DNA from: WHTB01 sp050699035
Lineage (GTDB): Bacteria; Actinomycetota; Actinomycetes; Propionibacteriales; Nocardioidaceae
DNA: 22,275 bases
NCBI GenBank assembly: GCA_050699035.1
Contig: JBOHDE010000041.1
Coordinates: forward strand, 1-22,275
Reading direction: 5' to 3'
Part shown: positions 13,514 through 20,085 of the stretch, one piece after another
Layout: each line of letters opens with the position of its first letter
Numbering within the stretch: position 1 is the stretch's first letter
The notes under the pieces: model-generated
Database searches by the model: none
What the model saw: only the letters and a program-made list of their open reading frames with translations
Told to the model about the DNA's origin: nothing
Translations under genes and position numbers: made by a program

Positions 13514-15114
13514 GCAGCCAGGCTCTGACCACCGTCTTGTTCCTCGCCGTCGTCGCCCTGACCATCGGCATCACCATCTGGGCCAGCCGGCAGACCAAGG
13601 GCGCGGCCGACTTCTACGCGGGTGGCCGCAACTTCAGCGGTGTCCAGAACGGTCTCGCGATCTCCGGCGACTACATGTCGGCGGCGTCGTTCCTCGGCAT
13701 CTCCGGCGCGATCGCGCTGTCCGGGTACGACGGGTTCCTCTACTCCATCGGCTTCCTGGTCGCCTGGCTGGTCGCGCTGCTGCTCGTCGCCGAGCTGCTG
13801 CGTAACTCCGGTCGCTACACGATGGCCGACCAGCTGGCCTACCGGATGCGGCAGCGCCCGGTGCGTACGGCGGCCGCGACCTCGACCGTCGTGGTGTCGA
13901 TCTTCTACCTGCTGGCCCAGATGGTCGGCGCCGGCTCGCTGGTCGCCCTCCTGCTCGGGGTCGACAGCGAGGCGCTGAAGAACCTCACCATCGTGGGCGT
14001 CGGCCTGCTGATGATCTTCTACGTCACGGTCGGCGGCATGAAGGGCACGACCTGGGTGCAGATCGTCAAGGCCGTGCTGCTGATGGGCGGCACGATCCTG
14101 ATCACGATCATGGTGCTGGCGGAGTTCGGCTTCAACCTGTCCGAGCTCCTCGGTGCGGCCGCGGAGAACACCGGCAAGGGCGAGGCGTTCTTGCAGCCTG
14201 GCCTGAAGTACGGCGTCAGCCTGACCAGCAAGATCGACTTCATCAGCCTGAGCATCGCGCTGGTGCTCGGGACGGCGGGTCTTCCGCACATCCTGATCCG
14301 CTTCTACACGGTGCCGACCTCGAAGGACGCGCGCACGTCCGTGCTCTGGGCGATCACGCTGATCGGCGCGTTCTACCTGATGACACTGGCGCTGGGCTTC
14401 GGTGCCGCTGCGCTGCTCGACACCGGCCCGGAGAGCGCCGTCGCGACCAGTGGCGGCAACCTGGCGTCGCCGCTGCTGGCCGAAGCGGTCGGCGGTGGCG
14501 AGGGCTCGACCGGCGGCGCGATCCTGCTGGCGCTGATCTCGGCGGTCGCGTTCGCCACGATCCTGGCCGTGGTCGCGGGCCTGACGCTGACCTCGGCGTC
14601 GTCGGTCGCGCATGACCTCTACGCCAACGTGATCAAGAAGGGCACGGCGTCGGAGGTCTCCGAGGTGAAGGTCGCGCGGATCGCCGCCTTCGCCATCGGC
14701 GGCGTGGCGATCCTGCTGGCGATCCCGGCGCAGAAGCTGAACATCGCGTTCCTGGTGGCACTGGCCTTCGCGGTCGCCGCCTCGGCGAACCTTCCGTCCG
14801 TCCTGCTCAACCTGTTCTGGCGGAAGTTCAACACCCGAGGCGCCACCTGGGCGATCTACGGCGGCTTGATCACCTGCGTCGGGCTGGTGTTCTTCTCGCC
14901 AGTCGTGTCCGGCTCGGAGACGGCCCTGTTCACCGGCTCCGACTGGTCGGTGTTCCCGCTGAGCAACCCGGGCATCATCTCGATCCCGGCCGGCTTCTTC
15001 TTCGGCTGGCTCGGCACGGTCACCTCCAGTGACCCCGAGGCCGAGGCGAAGTACGACGAGCTCGAGGTCCGCTCGCTGACCGGCTCGGGCGCCGAGCAGG
15101 CAGTGCACCACTGA
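13510..15114 (+). CDS. actP: Cation/acetate symporter (ActP/MctC-like, second copy)
   Basis: A 534-residue SSS-family permease with about 13 membrane helices. ATG 13510 overlaps the DUF485 stop, with GAGGGAG nearby as ribosome site. SRQTKGAADFYAGGRNFSGV, GDYMSAASFLGISGAIALSG, TVGGMKGTTWVQIVKAVLLM and LGTAGLPHILIRFYTVPTSK are the conserved ActP motifs. LAVVAGLTLTSASSVAHDLY covers the core helix near the sodium site. Compared with the first symporter it fits the ActP/MctC pattern more closely and carries the typical large loop with an ENTGKGEAF segment. The predicted role is sodium- or proton-coupled uptake of acetate or related monocarboxylates, feeding the acetyl-CoA synthetase encoded next. 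A strong hairpin follows its stop. Confidence 0.93.
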   Translation: MSSQALTTVLFLAVVALTIGITIWASRQTKGAADFYAGGRNFSGVQNGLAISGDYMSAASFLGISGAIALSGYDGFLYSIGFLVAWLVALLLVAELLRNSGRYTMADQLAYRMRQRPVRTAAATSTVVVSIFYLLAQMVGAGSLVALLLGVDSEALKNLTIVGVGLLMIFYVTVGGMKGTTWVQIVKAVLLMGGTILITIMVLAEFGFNLSELLGAAAENTGKGEAFLQPGLKYGVSLTSKIDFISLSIALVLGTAGLPHILIRFYTVPTSKDARTSVLWAITLIGAFYLMTLALGFGAAALLDTGPESAVATSGGNLASPLLAEAVGGGEGSTGGAILLALISAVAFATILAVVAGLTLTSASSVAHDLYANVIKKGTASEVSEVKVARIAAFAIGGVAILLAIPAQKLNIAFLVALAFAVAASANLPSVLLNLFWRKFNTRGATWAIYGGLITCVGLVFFSPVVSGSETALFTGSDWSVFPLSNPGIISIPAGFFFGWLGTVTSSDPEAEAKYDELEVRSLTGSGAEQAVHH

Positions 15115-15125
15115 CCGACAGACCG

Positions 15126-15163
15126 CCGTCCGGTCACGAGGGATCACCCTCGTGACCGGACGG
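15126..15163 (+). terminator. Strong terminator hairpin between actP and acs
   Basis: A perfect 17-bp stem (15126-15142 with 15147-15163) closes on an ATCA loop and is followed by CTTT. It begins 12 bases after the actP stop. It should stop or reduce read-through into acs. Because it is perfectly symmetrical it could also act on the opposite strand or protect the actP message 3' end. Confidence 0.85.
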
Positions 15164-15172
15164 CTTTCCACC

Positions 15173-15208
15173 TATCGTGAGGACATCCGCGCAGCCGCAG
15201 CAAGGGAG
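15173..15208 (+). promoter_or_regulatory. acs promoter -10 and ribosome site
   Basis: A -10 TATCGT at 15173-15178 lies just after the terminator, predicting a start near 15185 and a short leader. AGGGAG at 15203-15208 is five bases before GTG 15214 and supports that start. The -35 region would lie in the terminator stem and is a poor match, so an activator may be needed. Confidence 0.5.
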
Positions 15209-15213
15209 ACGTC

Positions 15214-17175
15214 GTGACTGACGAGACACTGTCCAACCTGATGCACGAGGAACGCCGCTTCGAGCCTCCCGCTGACCTGGCCGCGAACGCGAACGTCACC
15301 GAGGCCGAGTACGCCCAGGCCGACGAGGACCGGCTGGCGTTCTGGGGCGAGCAGGCCAAGCGGTTGTCGTGGGACAGCAAGTGGGACGACGTGCTCGACT
15401 GGAGCAACGCGCCGTTCGCCAAGTGGTACGTCGGCGGCACGCTCAACGCGGCGTACAACTGCCTCGACCGGCACGTCGAGGCCGGCCTCGGTGACCGGGT
15501 GGCGTACCACTGGGTCGGCGAGCCCGGTGACACCCGCACCCTCACGTACGCGCAGCTCAAGGACGAGGTCTGCAAGGCGGCCAACGCGCTGCTCGAACTC
15601 GGTGTGCAGGCCGGCGACCGGGTCGCGATCTACCTGCCGATGATCCCCGAGCTGGTCATCGCGATGCTCGCCTGTGCCCGGATCGGCGCGCCCCACACGG
15701 TCGTGTTCGGCGGCTTCTCGGCCGACGCGCTGGCGAGCCGCATCCAGGACTGCGACGCGCGCGTGGTCGTCACGTCGGACGGCGGCTACCGGCGCGGCGC
15801 ACCGAGCGCACTCAAGCCCGCCGTCGACGAGGCCGTCGCCAAGTGCCCCGCCGTCCGGTCGGTCCTGGTCGTACGCCGCACCGAGCAGGACGTCGCGTGG
15901 GACGACGAGCACGACGTCTGGTGGCACGACCTGGTCGACCAGCAGAGCACCGAGCACACCCCCGAGGCGTTCGACAGCGAGCACCCGCTGTACGTGATGT
16001 ACACCTCGGGGACGACCGGCAAGCCGAAAGGCATCCTGCACACGACCGGCGGCTACCTGGTCGGGGCGTCGTACACGCACTGGGCGATCTTCGACCTCAA
16101 GACCGAGACCGACGTGTACTGGTGCACGGCCGACATCGGCTGGGTCACCGGCCACTCCTACATCGTCTACGGCCCGCTCGCCAACGGCACCACGTCGTTG
16201 ATGTACGAGGGCACGCCGGACACCCCGCACAAGGGCCGCTGGTGGGAGATCGCGCAGGACTACAAGGCGACGATCTTCTACACAGCGCCGACCGCGATCC
16301 GCACGTTCATGAAGTGGGGAGACGACATCCCCGCCCAGTTCGACATGTCGTCACTGCGGCTGCTCGGCTCCGTGGGTGAGCCGATCAACCCCGAGGCGTA
16401 CACCTGGTACCGGACGACGATCGGCGGCGACAACTGCCCGGTGGTCGACACCTGGTGGCAGACCGAGACCGGCATGATCATGATCAGCCCGCTGCCCGGC
16501 GTGACGGCCGGCAAGCCGGGCTCGGCGATGAAGGCGATCCCCGGGGTGTCCGCCGACGTGGTAGACGAGGGCGGCACGCCGGTGGCCAACGGCTCCGGCG
16601 GCTACCTCGTACTCACCGAGCCGTGGCCGGCGATGCTGCGCACGATCTGGGGCGACGACGAGCGGTACAAGGAGACCTACTGGTCGCGCTACCCCGGCCT
16701 CTACTTCGCCGGCGACGGTGCGAAGAAGGACGAGGACGGCGACCTCTGGATGCTCGGGCGCGTCGACGACGTGATGAACGTGTCCGGCCACCGACTGTCG
16801 ACCACCGAGATCGAGTCGGCCCTGGTGTCGAACCCGAAGGTCGCCGAGGCGGCCGTCGTCGGTGCCAACGACGCGACCACCGGACAGGCCGTCTGCGCGT
16901 TCGTGATCCTGCGCGAGGAGGCCGGTGACGGTGGCCCCGACGTGGTGCAGGAGCTCCGCAACCACGTCGCCAAGGAGATCGGTGCGATCGCCAAGCCCCG
17001 GCAGATCATGATCGTGCCCGAGCTGCCGAAGACGCGGTCCGGCAAGATCATGCGCCGGCTGCTCCGCGACGTCGCCGAGAACCGTGAGACCGGTGACGTG
17101 ACCACGCTGGCCGACTCGACCGTGATGGACCTGATCAAGAGCAACCTGTCTTCCGGCTCGGCATCAGAGGAGTAA
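15214..17175 (+). CDS. acs: Acetyl-CoA synthetase (acetate--CoA ligase)
   Basis: A 653-residue AMP-forming ligase making acetyl-CoA from acetate, ATP and CoA through acetyl-AMP. The N-terminal ACAS segment holds FAKWYVGGTLNAAYNCLDRH. The P-loop core is YVMYTSGTTGKPKGILHT, the acetate pocket region has WCTADIGWVTGHSYIVYGPL, and the A5-type motif is VDTWWQTETGMIMI. The hinge and C-terminal domain follow, with GRVDDVMNVSGHRLSTTEIE, and the regulatory lysine K611 lies in PKTRSGKIMRRLLRD. In other bacteria acetylation of this lysine switches the enzyme off and a sirtuin reverses it. Length and motifs are complete. It follows the actP module and is convergent with the next gene, whose stop is 14 bases away. 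The neighbourhood argues for true acetate use rather than propionate. Confidence 0.97.
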   Translation: MTDETLSNLMHEERRFEPPADLAANANVTEAEYAQADEDRLAFWGEQAKRLSWDSKWDDVLDWSNAPFAKWYVGGTLNAAYNCLDRHVEAGLGDRVAYHWVGEPGDTRTLTYAQLKDEVCKAANALLELGVQAGDRVAIYLPMIPELVIAMLACARIGAPHTVVFGGFSADALASRIQDCDARVVVTSDGGYRRGAPSALKPAVDEAVAKCPAVRSVLVVRRTEQDVAWDDEHDVWWHDLVDQQSTEHTPEAFDSEHPLYVMYTSGTTGKPKGILHTTGGYLVGASYTHWAIFDLKTETDVYWCTADIGWVTGHSYIVYGPLANGTTSLMYEGTPDTPHKGRWWEIAQDYKATIFYTAPTAIRTFMKWGDDIPAQFDMSSLRLLGSVGEPINPEAYTWYRTTIGGDNCPVVDTWWQTETGMIMISPLPGVTAGKPGSAMKAIPGVSADVVDEGGTPVANGSGGYLVLTEPWPAMLRTIWGDDERYKETYWSRYPGLYFAGDGAKKDEDGDLWMLGRVDDVMNVSGHRLSTTEIESALVSNPKVAEAAVVGANDATTGQAVCAFVILREEAGDGGPDVVQELRNHVAKEIGAIAKPRQIMIVPELPKTRSGKIMRRLLRDVAENRETGDVTTLADSTVMDLIKSNLSSGSASEE

Positions 17176-17189
17176 CGCCCCTCGCCGGC

Positions 17190-18368
17190 TCAGCGGGACC
17201 GGAACCGTCGGGGCAGCCGCCGGGTCAGGTAGAGCCCGAGCAGGAAGAAGGCGACGATCGCCGAGCCGGTCAGCTTGGACTGGTCACTCCACGGCCAGCG
17301 GGGCTCCTCGTAGTCGGTCGCGCTGCTGGCCAAGGGCTCCGCAGCGACCACCATCGCGTCCGCGGACTTCCAGTTCTCCCCCGTCGTCGGGAGTACCGTC
17401 ACCGGCGTGATGGTCGCGTCGACCGCAGACACCCGGTAGATGCGTTCCAGCGCCCCGGTCGCGGCGCTCAGCGCGACCACGGAGACGTGGGTGTCACTGC
17501 TGAATCCCAGCATGGTCTGCAGGGCGTACCCCTCCGGTCTCAGCCGGTTCTCGCGGGTCAGCCGTCCGTCGACGGAGTAGATGTCGACGACGACCACTCC
17601 CCTTACCTGGTGCGCCGCCGCCAGCAGGTCGCCGGCCGGCTGCCAGGCCAACGTGGCGTCGGCCGGGATCTGCGTGGGCGCGTCGGTGCGGTCTCCGGTC
17701 TGCGGGTCGAGGGTGACGAGGCGCCCGTCGGCGACGTACGTCAGGCCGGCGCCGTCGGGCGTCCACACCGACTGCCGCACCGACTGCTCTTCGACGCCGT
17801 CCACGCTCGCCACGGTGTCGCCGGTGTTGGCGTCGAGAACCGTGAGCCCGACGGCATGGACCGCCAACCGGTCACCGTCGGGCGAGAACCGGCCCACCGC
17901 CGAGGCGCCGTCGAGGTCGACCTCCCGCACGTCGCCGGTGACCGTGTCGTAGAGGACCACGCCACCGTCCCACGCCCAGGCGAGTGCGGTGCCGTCCGGG
18001 GCGACCGCTACCGCGCCGGGCTCGGCCGCGGGACGATGCGGCGCGTCGATGGCGCGGTAGCGGCCAGCGGCCGAGGACACCGCGAGCCACGGCCGGTCGA
18101 GCCGACCGGTCAGCCCGTCACGTACCTCGGTGCCCGGAAACACGATCGACACCGGTCCGACCGGCCCGGAGCCCGAGGTGGTCGCGACGGAGTCGGGCGC
18201 GTTGAACACCTCGCTGGGCAGCGCTCGGTCCGCCGACGACGTCGCGTCCGACTCCGCCGAGCGGGTGGCCAGGGCGCGGGCGCCGAGCGTCGTGGCGGCG
18301 TAACCGACCCCGAACACGAGCAGCGCGACGACGACGGCGACGAGCAGACGCGTCCGGTTGATCGGCAT
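17190..18368 (-). CDS. Membrane-anchored beta-propeller-like (TolB/WD40-like) protein
   Basis: A 392-residue protein of unknown function. I start it at ATG 18368-18366, preceded by GGGGGA. An upstream in-frame start at 18410 falls within the promoter. An N-terminal membrane helix (LLVAVVVALLVFGVGYAATT) puts most of the protein outside the cell, and a C-terminal helix (LTGSAIVAFFLLGLYLT) followed by RRLPRRFRSR anchors the other end, so it probably crosses the membrane twice. Between them are repeated strand pairs with propeller-like phrases (VAPDGTALAWAWDGGVVLYD, FSPDGDRLAVHAVGLTVLD, TPDGAGLTYVADGRLVTLD, WQPAGDLLAAAH). No catalytic motif is seen. It takes the position between acs and the holin/ephE/marP group, where M. 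tuberculosis has the unrelated Rv3668c. Confidence 0.8.
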   Translation of the reverse strand: MPINRTRLLVAVVVALLVFGVGYAATTLGARALATRSAESDATSSADRALPSEVFNAPDSVATTSGSGPVGPVSIVFPGTEVRDGLTGRLDRPWLAVSSAAGRYRAIDAPHRPAAEPGAVAVAPDGTALAWAWDGGVVLYDTVTGDVREVDLDGASAVGRFSPDGDRLAVHAVGLTVLDANTGDTVASVDGVEEQSVRQSVWTPDGAGLTYVADGRLVTLDPQTGDRTDAPTQIPADATLAWQPAGDLLAAAHQVRGVVVVDIYSVDGRLTRENRLRPEGYALQTMLGFSSDTHVSVVALSAATGALERIYRVSAVDATITPVTVLPTTGENWKSADAMVVAAEPLASSATDYEEPRWPWSDQSKLTGSAIVAFFLLGLYLTRRLPRRFRSR

Positions 18369-18408
18369 GGCTGGTCCCCCACGGCGTGGTCGATCTGGTG
18401 CGGGAGCC

Positions 18409-18436
18409 ACGATAGACCGGCTTCCGCCGATGTCAG
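18409..18436 (-). promoter_or_regulatory. Promoter of the beta-propeller-like protein gene
   Basis: On the minus strand CTGACA (18436-18431, five of six matches to -35) and TATCGT (18414-18409) are 16 bases apart. The predicted start near 18402 gives a leader of about 34 bases with GGGGGA before ATG 18368. Both hexamers are good by actinobacterial standards. Confidence 0.6.
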
Positions 18437-18484
18437 GCTACGAGACGACACCGACAACATTTCGTTACCCGCCCGCGCCCTCTC

Positions 18485-18679
18485 CTTCCCGCCGAGGTTG
18501 CGCGAATGTCCCGCGCCCTCGACGGAGGCCCACGATGCGTAGAAAATTGCCCAATTGGGCGATTTTCGACCCGGTCCACCCCGGTTCGAGGTGGAATTTT
18601 GCCCAATTGGGCAATTTTCGACCTCGGTCGCGGCGCCGGCCCCGAACACTCGCGACATAGGCGCAACCTCGGCGCGAAG
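18485..18679. repeat. Inverted-repeat cluster 2, related to cluster 1
   Basis: A plus-oriented copy (18485-18513) and a minus-oriented copy (18651-18679) of the same element found at 4899-5021 form a long-range inverted repeat matching at about 25 of 29 positions, with the core GCCGAGGTTGCGC. Between them lie two AATT-centred palindromes (listed separately) and a CCACC/GGTGG pair (18576-18594). The whole lies in the 328-base spacer between the EphE-like stop (18697) and the next gene, starting 18 bases after the EphE-like stop on the minus strand. Confidence 0.8.
18542..18619. terminator. Two palindromic hairpins with GCCCAATTGGGC cores, likely terminators
   Basis: Palindrome one (18542-18567) is self-complementary over 26 bases except one pair. 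Palindrome two (18594-18619) has a perfect 16-bp core TTGCCCAATTGGGCAA. Both share the direct-repeat segment TTGCCCAATTGGGC followed by ATTTTCGACC. Each can fold as a GCCC/GGGC stem with an AATT loop followed by an ATTTTC tail, like an intrinsic terminator. The first can do so on both strands, the second only on plus. They are strikingly AT-rich for this sequence. A regulator-binding palindrome is the alternative. Confidence 0.6.
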
Positions 18680-18696
18680 AGGGGCGAGGGTCGCGG

Positions 18697-19596
18697 TCAG
18701 CGGTGGCGGGTCAGCCAGTCCAGCAGGACGGCGTTGAACGAGTCCGGGTCCTCCTCCGGGGGGAAGTGACCGACATCGGGCAGCAGGACGGTGTCGTACG
18801 GACCGCTCACCCGCTCGCGGGACGGGTCCGCCGGCCCCAGCTGGACCGCCGGGTCCCGTGCGCCGAACACCTGCACCACCGGGCTCGGCACCGGTCGGCG
18901 CATCGCGGCCGCGAACCGCCGACCGTCGCCACGGGCACGAGAGCGGAACAGCCACCGGTGGTACTCCACGGCACAGTGCGGCGACGGCCACAACGACATC
19001 GCCGTGCGGTAGCGGTCGGCCGCCTCGGGGTCCGGGAACGCCGATCCGGGCGCCGCCCAGTCCCGCAGGTGTTGCTCGACCCACGCCGCCCGATGCGCCA
19101 TGATCCGCCGCTCGGGTAGCAGTGGCGGCTGCATCGACAGCACATGCTTGGCCAGTACGGCGCGGGAGCGCAGGTCGCCCACGTGCAACGGGTGCGGGGC
19201 GGCGACGCTCACCAGACCGCGTACGGTGCTCGGGTCCATGGTCGCGGCCGCCCAGCCGACGTACCCGCCCCACCCGTGCCCGACGACGATCGCCTGCCGC
19301 TCGCCGAGGGACCGCACGACACCCGAGATGTCGGCGGCGAGCGTCACCGGGTCGTACCCTCGCGGCGTCTTGTCACTGCCGCCGTAGCCGCGCAGATCCA
19401 TCGCGGCCGCCCGCCAGCCGGCCGCAGCGAGCGCCGGCAGCTGGTGCCGCCAGGCCCACCAGAACTGTGGGAATCCGTGCACCAGCAGCACCAGCGGCCC
19501 ACTGCCCTGCTCGGCGAGGTGGAACCGGGCGCCGTTGGCGGAGACTCGGCGATGCGTCCAGTCGCCGGGTATGTCGACGAGAGCGTCGACGATCAG
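18697..19596 (-). CDS. Alpha/beta hydrolase, EphE-like epoxide hydrolase (CTG start)
   Basis: A 299-residue alpha/beta hydrolase. The oxyanion motif HGFPQFWWAW, the DLRGYGGSDK strand/loop, and the nucleophile elbow VVGHGWGGYVGW follow in order. The elbow residue after GHG is Trp, so the nucleophile would be the Asp/Ser position replaced by W in G-H-G-W-G-G. The epoxide-hydrolase elbow is normally GHDWG, so here G replaces the Asp. The C-terminal DVGHFPPEEDPDSF supplies the His. The conserved N-terminus WTHRRVSANGARFHLAEQGS precedes the first ATG/GTG/TTG (GTG 19491), so the start must lie upstream. The only fit is CTG 19596-19594, which overlaps the holin-like stop (CTGA) and has GGAG six bases before it. 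The loss of the Asp makes epoxide hydrolase activity doubtful. Genes of this family sit beside the holin-like gene and marP in mycobacteria too. Confidence 0.82.
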   Translation of the reverse strand: MIVDALVDIPGDWTHRRVSANGARFHLAEQGSGPLVLLVHGFPQFWWAWRHQLPALAAAGWRAAAMDLRGYGGSDKTPRGYDPVTLAADISGVVRSLGERQAIVVGHGWGGYVGWAAATMDPSTVRGLVSVAAPHPLHVGDLRSRAVLAKHVLSMQPPLLPERRIMAHRAAWVEQHLRDWAAPGSAFPDPEAADRYRTAMSLWPSPHCAVEYHRWLFRSRARGDGRRFAAAMRRPVPSPVVQVFGARDPAVQLGPADPSRERVSGPYDTVLLPDVGHFPPEEDPDSFNAVLLDWLTRHR

Positions 19597-19994
19597 TGGT
19601 CGCTCCGGCTCAGGATCTGTTTGTTCTTCTGCGCCTGCTCGATCGCCTTCGCCGGCGGGCCGACCTTCTTCAGCTTCCGGATGCCGACCAGCGCCAAGAT
19701 CACGGCCAGCAGCAGATAGGCGCCGAACACGATCAGGAACGACCAGGCCTGGTGCAGCCCGGCCATGTGGATGAAGTACGCGATGGTGATCGACAGCAGG
19801 ATCAAGGACAGCAGGGCGACAAACCCGGCGACGGCCAGCAGCGCCGCGCCCATGCCACCGGCCCGCACGCTGATCTTGAGCTCGGACTTGGCCAACGCGA
19901 TCTCGCTGCGCAGCAGCGTCGAGATGTCTCGGCTCGCGTCGGCGACGAGCCGACCGATGGTCGGCTCGGTGTCCTGCTCCTGGGCGGACGTCAT
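19593..19994 (-). CDS. Holin-X-like small membrane protein (Phage_holin_3_6 family)
   Basis: A 133-residue membrane protein starting at ATG 19994-19992 with AAGGAGG (20006-20000) five bases upstream, a very strong ribosome site. A cytoplasmic N-terminus (GRLVADASRDISTLLRSEIA, then LAKSELK) is the hallmark of the actinobacterial putative superfamily III holin-X/DUF1469 group. Two membrane helices follow (ALLAVAGFVALLSLILLSIT and SFLIVFGAYLLLAVILALVG), ending in a basic tail (IRKLKKVGPPAKAIEQAQKN). Despite the family name there is no phage context here. It corresponds in place to Rv3669 of M. tuberculosis. The stop overlaps the CTG start of the hydrolase. A -10-like TAGGGT at 20025-20020 may give it its own promoter in the 91-base gap after marP. 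Confidence 0.87.
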   Translation of the reverse strand: MTSAQEQDTEPTIGRLVADASRDISTLLRSEIALAKSELKISVRAGGMGAALLAVAGFVALLSLILLSITIAYFIHMAGLHQAWSFLIVFGAYLLLAVILALVGIRKLKKVGPPAKAIEQAQKNKQILSRSDH

Positions 19995-20085
19995 GTGATC
20001 CTCCTTCGCGTTGGACACGACCCTAGACGACCGGGCGGGCCAACCCGCACCCAACTCACGACACCGGGTCGACAGGGGACGACGG

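Noticed and set aside
13312..15171. 619-codon minus-strand open frame opposite actP
   Set aside because: Antisense shadow of a high-GC gene, rich in Asp/Arg/Gln with no recognisable domain.
18110..19273. 387-codon minus-strand frame spanning the repeat cluster
   Set aside because: It runs out of frame through the EphE-like gene and across palindromes, with no domain; chance open frame.
19593..19994. Prophage signal from the holin-like gene
   Set aside because: No other phage genes are near, and this family is a common chromosomal membrane protein next to ephE/marP in actinobacteria.
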